A program made the translations under genes and the position numbers. Below the pieces are notes generated by a model. It was not told the origin of the DNA. It worked only from the letters and a program-made list of their open reading frames with translations, and did no database searches. Shown here one piece after another: positions 51,092-52,292 of a stretch of DNA of 52,292 nt. Each line of letters begins with the position of its first letter. Position 1 is the stretch's first letter. The DNA lies in the NCBI GenBank assembly GCA_016210565.1, contig JACQUA010000393.1, positions 1-52,292 of the forward strand, given 5' to 3'. This DNA is from Chloroflexota bacterium. Lineage in GTDB: Bacteria > Chloroflexota > Dehalococcoidia > JACQUA01.

Positions 51092-51523
51092 ATAAAGCTG
51101 GAAGACGCCAGCCGGCTGCGCCAGGAGGCTTCCCGGCTTATCGCCGAACGGAGGGGTCTGGAGAAGACGCTCCTGGGTCATGACCCTATGCTGCGCGGCT
51201 CACTTCTGGAACGCCCCAAGTTTTGCGGCAAGGCGGGCTGTAAGTGCACCCGAGGTGAGGCTCATCCGCCTTCTCTGTATCTCTCCCGGCTGGTAGGAGA
51301 TGTTGCCCGTCACCAATTCATCCGCCGTGTTGACCACCAGCGTGCCCGGCGAGAAGCTGGGGCCTACAAGCGATTCCGTGAGGCGCTGCGCCGGTGGCGG
51401 GCCATAGATAAAGAACTGAATGATTTGTGGGAGGCGCTGGGAGAGGCCAGACAAGAGGACTATCCCTGGGGCAGGCTCAGGGCAGGCTCCTTCGGCAGGA
51501 CTGGGGAGGGATCGGTTGAGTAA
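51092..51523 (+). CDS. DUF6788-like small protein of an insertion sequence
   Basis: The frame is coding-like from about 51092 (KLEDASRLRQEASRLIAERRGL, a probable helix) although no ATG, GTG or TTG occurs there; AGGAG at 51080-51084 suggests a non-standard start (ATA 51092 or CTG 51089). The first ATG is 51188. The core FCGKAGCKCTRGEAHPP has a C-x4-C-x-C cluster typical of DUF6788, followed by a helical region. About 143 aa if started at 51092, 111 aa from the ATG. Its stop overlaps the transposase start by eight bases. Role in transposition unknown. Confidence 0.6.
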   Translation: MKLEDASRLRQEASRLIAERRGLEKTLLGHDPMLRGSLLERPKFCGKAGCKCTRGEAHPPSLYLSRLVGDVARHQFIRRVDHQRARREAGAYKRFREALRRWRAIDKELNDLWEALGEARQEDYPWGRLRAGSFGRTGEGSVE

Positions 51524-52292
51524 GGTGGTCACGCATAAGTGGGCGGCCTATATCCGCAATCAGGAAGCGGTAGCCCAGGCCATCGCCCGCAAAGAATATA
51601 CCGATATGACTCCTACAGGGGTTGGGGTGGCAGACCTTTTCTTTGCCCTGATGGACCAACTGGGCATCATGAAGCGGTTGGAGGAGGAAAAAGGGACTTA
51701 CCAGAGGCGGCTAATACCCATCGTCCTGCTGCTTCTCACCTACTGTGTCAAGATCATGATCGGGCTGGACTCGATGAACAAGTTGCCCACCCACCTGTTC
51801 CGGGACGGCGGACTGCTCAGGCGCATCGGTTTCACCGCCAAACAAATAGATGAGGGCATCTGCCAGCGAGGGAAGGGGAAGTCGAAACCGGTCAGTAAGA
51901 AGATGGTGAGCGATGCGCTGCTACGGCTACCGGTCGAGGAATCCCGGGGTATCTTCGATGACTCGGTAAAGGACGTGGTCAAGGCCAAACTGGTGCCGGA
52001 CACCGTCTTCAGCCTGGACGGCATGGAGATGCACACTACCCGGGCCTACCCGGGAGCGGGACAGGTTACCAGCACCAGGGAGGTGACGAACAAGTGGGGC
52101 CGGGTACGCATGGTGACCTCCACCCGCTACGGGTATTTACAGGTCGGGCTGAGGGGCGTCGACTCCGGCATTGTCGTGGGCGCCGATATCGGCAAGATCG
52201 GGCAAGCGGAGCATCCCCATGTTGTGCCTATGGTGCGGTGGGCCAAAGAAATCGGGGCGCACATCAAGCTATTGCTGATCGATGGTGCCTTC
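51516..52292 (+). CDS. DDE transposase, IS4/ISNCY-like, 3' part outside window
   Basis: Open to the window edge (259 codons seen), TTG start at 51516 with GGGGAGGG at 51503-51510; GTG 51525 is an alternative. The catalytic core is visible as D168 (FSLDGMEMH) and D256 (LLLIDGAF), the first two acidic residues of a DDE transposase; the final glutamate would lie beyond the edge. The N-terminal helices (LLTYCVKIMIGLDSMNKLP) fit the IS4-related superfamily; the exact family is uncertain. It would mobilise the element. Confidence 0.75.
   Translation, partial: MSKVVTHKWAAYIRNQEAVAQAIARKEYTDMTPTGVGVADLFFALMDQLGIMKRLEEEKGTYQRRLIPIVLLLLTYCVKIMIGLDSMNKLPTHLFRDGGLLRRIGFTAKQIDEGICQRGKGKSKPVSKKMVSDALLRLPVEESRGIFDDSVKDVVKAKLVPDTVFSLDGMEMHTTRAYPGAGQVTSTREVTNKWGRVRMVTSTRYGYLQVGLRGVDSGIVVGADIGKIGQAEHPHVVPMVRWAKEIGAHIKLLLIDGAF

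Larger units (their letters stand above)
51023..52292 (+). mobile_element. Insertion sequence, left part (cut by the window edge)
   Basis: A promoter, a small DUF6788-type gene and an overlapping DDE transposase gene lie together and run off the right edge. The exact left terminus is unclear because the matching right inverted repeat is outside the window; the palindrome at 51023-51044 is taken as a working left limit. Small DUF6788-like genes commonly accompany transposases of this kind. It borders the catabolic array and tRNA-Leu. Confidence 0.75.

Noticed and set aside
1-52292. CRISPR array or tandem DNA repeats
   Set aside because: The repetition in the window is of whole gene families at protein level; no regularly spaced short repeats were seen.

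Overview
The window is one long catabolic gene array. From the regulator at 375 to the small zinc protein ending at 50222, every recognisable gene (about 40) lies on the + strand, most separated by a few bases or overlapping by 4-14 bases. The organism is not identifiable with certainty. The many lipobox-carrying solute-binding proteins, the moderately high GC, the mix of ATG/GTG/TTG starts and the density of UbiD-family decarboxylases suggest a subsurface or sediment bacterium of Chloroflexota (Dehalococcoidia) type. That assignment is inference.

Layout. 1-374: no supported gene. 375-1406: an XRE-CRP fusion regulator, then a hairpin and a palindrome with FNR/CRP geometry. 1653-8409: solute-binding lipoprotein, UbiD decarboxylase, a three-subunit molybdenum hydroxylase and a CoxG-like protein. 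8423-12083: three nitroreductases around a UbiD. 12137-19687: five solute-binding lipoproteins with one UbiD between them and a possible UbiD remnant. 19713-22867: hydantoinase/dihydropyrimidinase-type amidohydrolase, a leaderless NMT1-like protein and a fourth nitroreductase. 22893-27862: three UbiDs and a cupin. 27923-34862: four lipoproteins (one frameshifted), a second cupin and a long-form UbiD. 34880-50222: HyuB, HyuA, a nitrilase-family amidase, lipoprotein, HyuA, a HyuB fused to a gamma-like zinc domain, lipoprotein, long-form UbiD, HyuB and a free-standing gamma-like protein. 50289-50370: tRNA-Leu on the minus strand. 50437-50914: a frameshifted secreted protein gene on the minus strand. 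51023-52292: the left part of an insertion sequence, cut by the window edge.

How it may work. Eight UbiD paralogues all keep the N..R and E-x-P-F-G-E active-site residues, so eight separate prenylated-FMN (de)carboxylases look functional. Twelve lipoproteins of one family accompany them, yet no permease, ATPase, UbiX or CoA ligase is encoded here. The other enzymes (molybdenum hydroxylase, nitroreductases, gentisate-dioxygenase-like cupins, cyclic amidohydrolase, C-N hydrolase, ATP-dependent HyuAB carboxylase/hydrolase with gamma subunit) fit capture and breakdown of a varied set of aromatic or N-heteroaromatic acids. I read the array as a set of duplicated receptor-plus-enzyme cassettes that share transport and cofactor machinery encoded elsewhere. 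This is inference from gene content; substrates are unknown.
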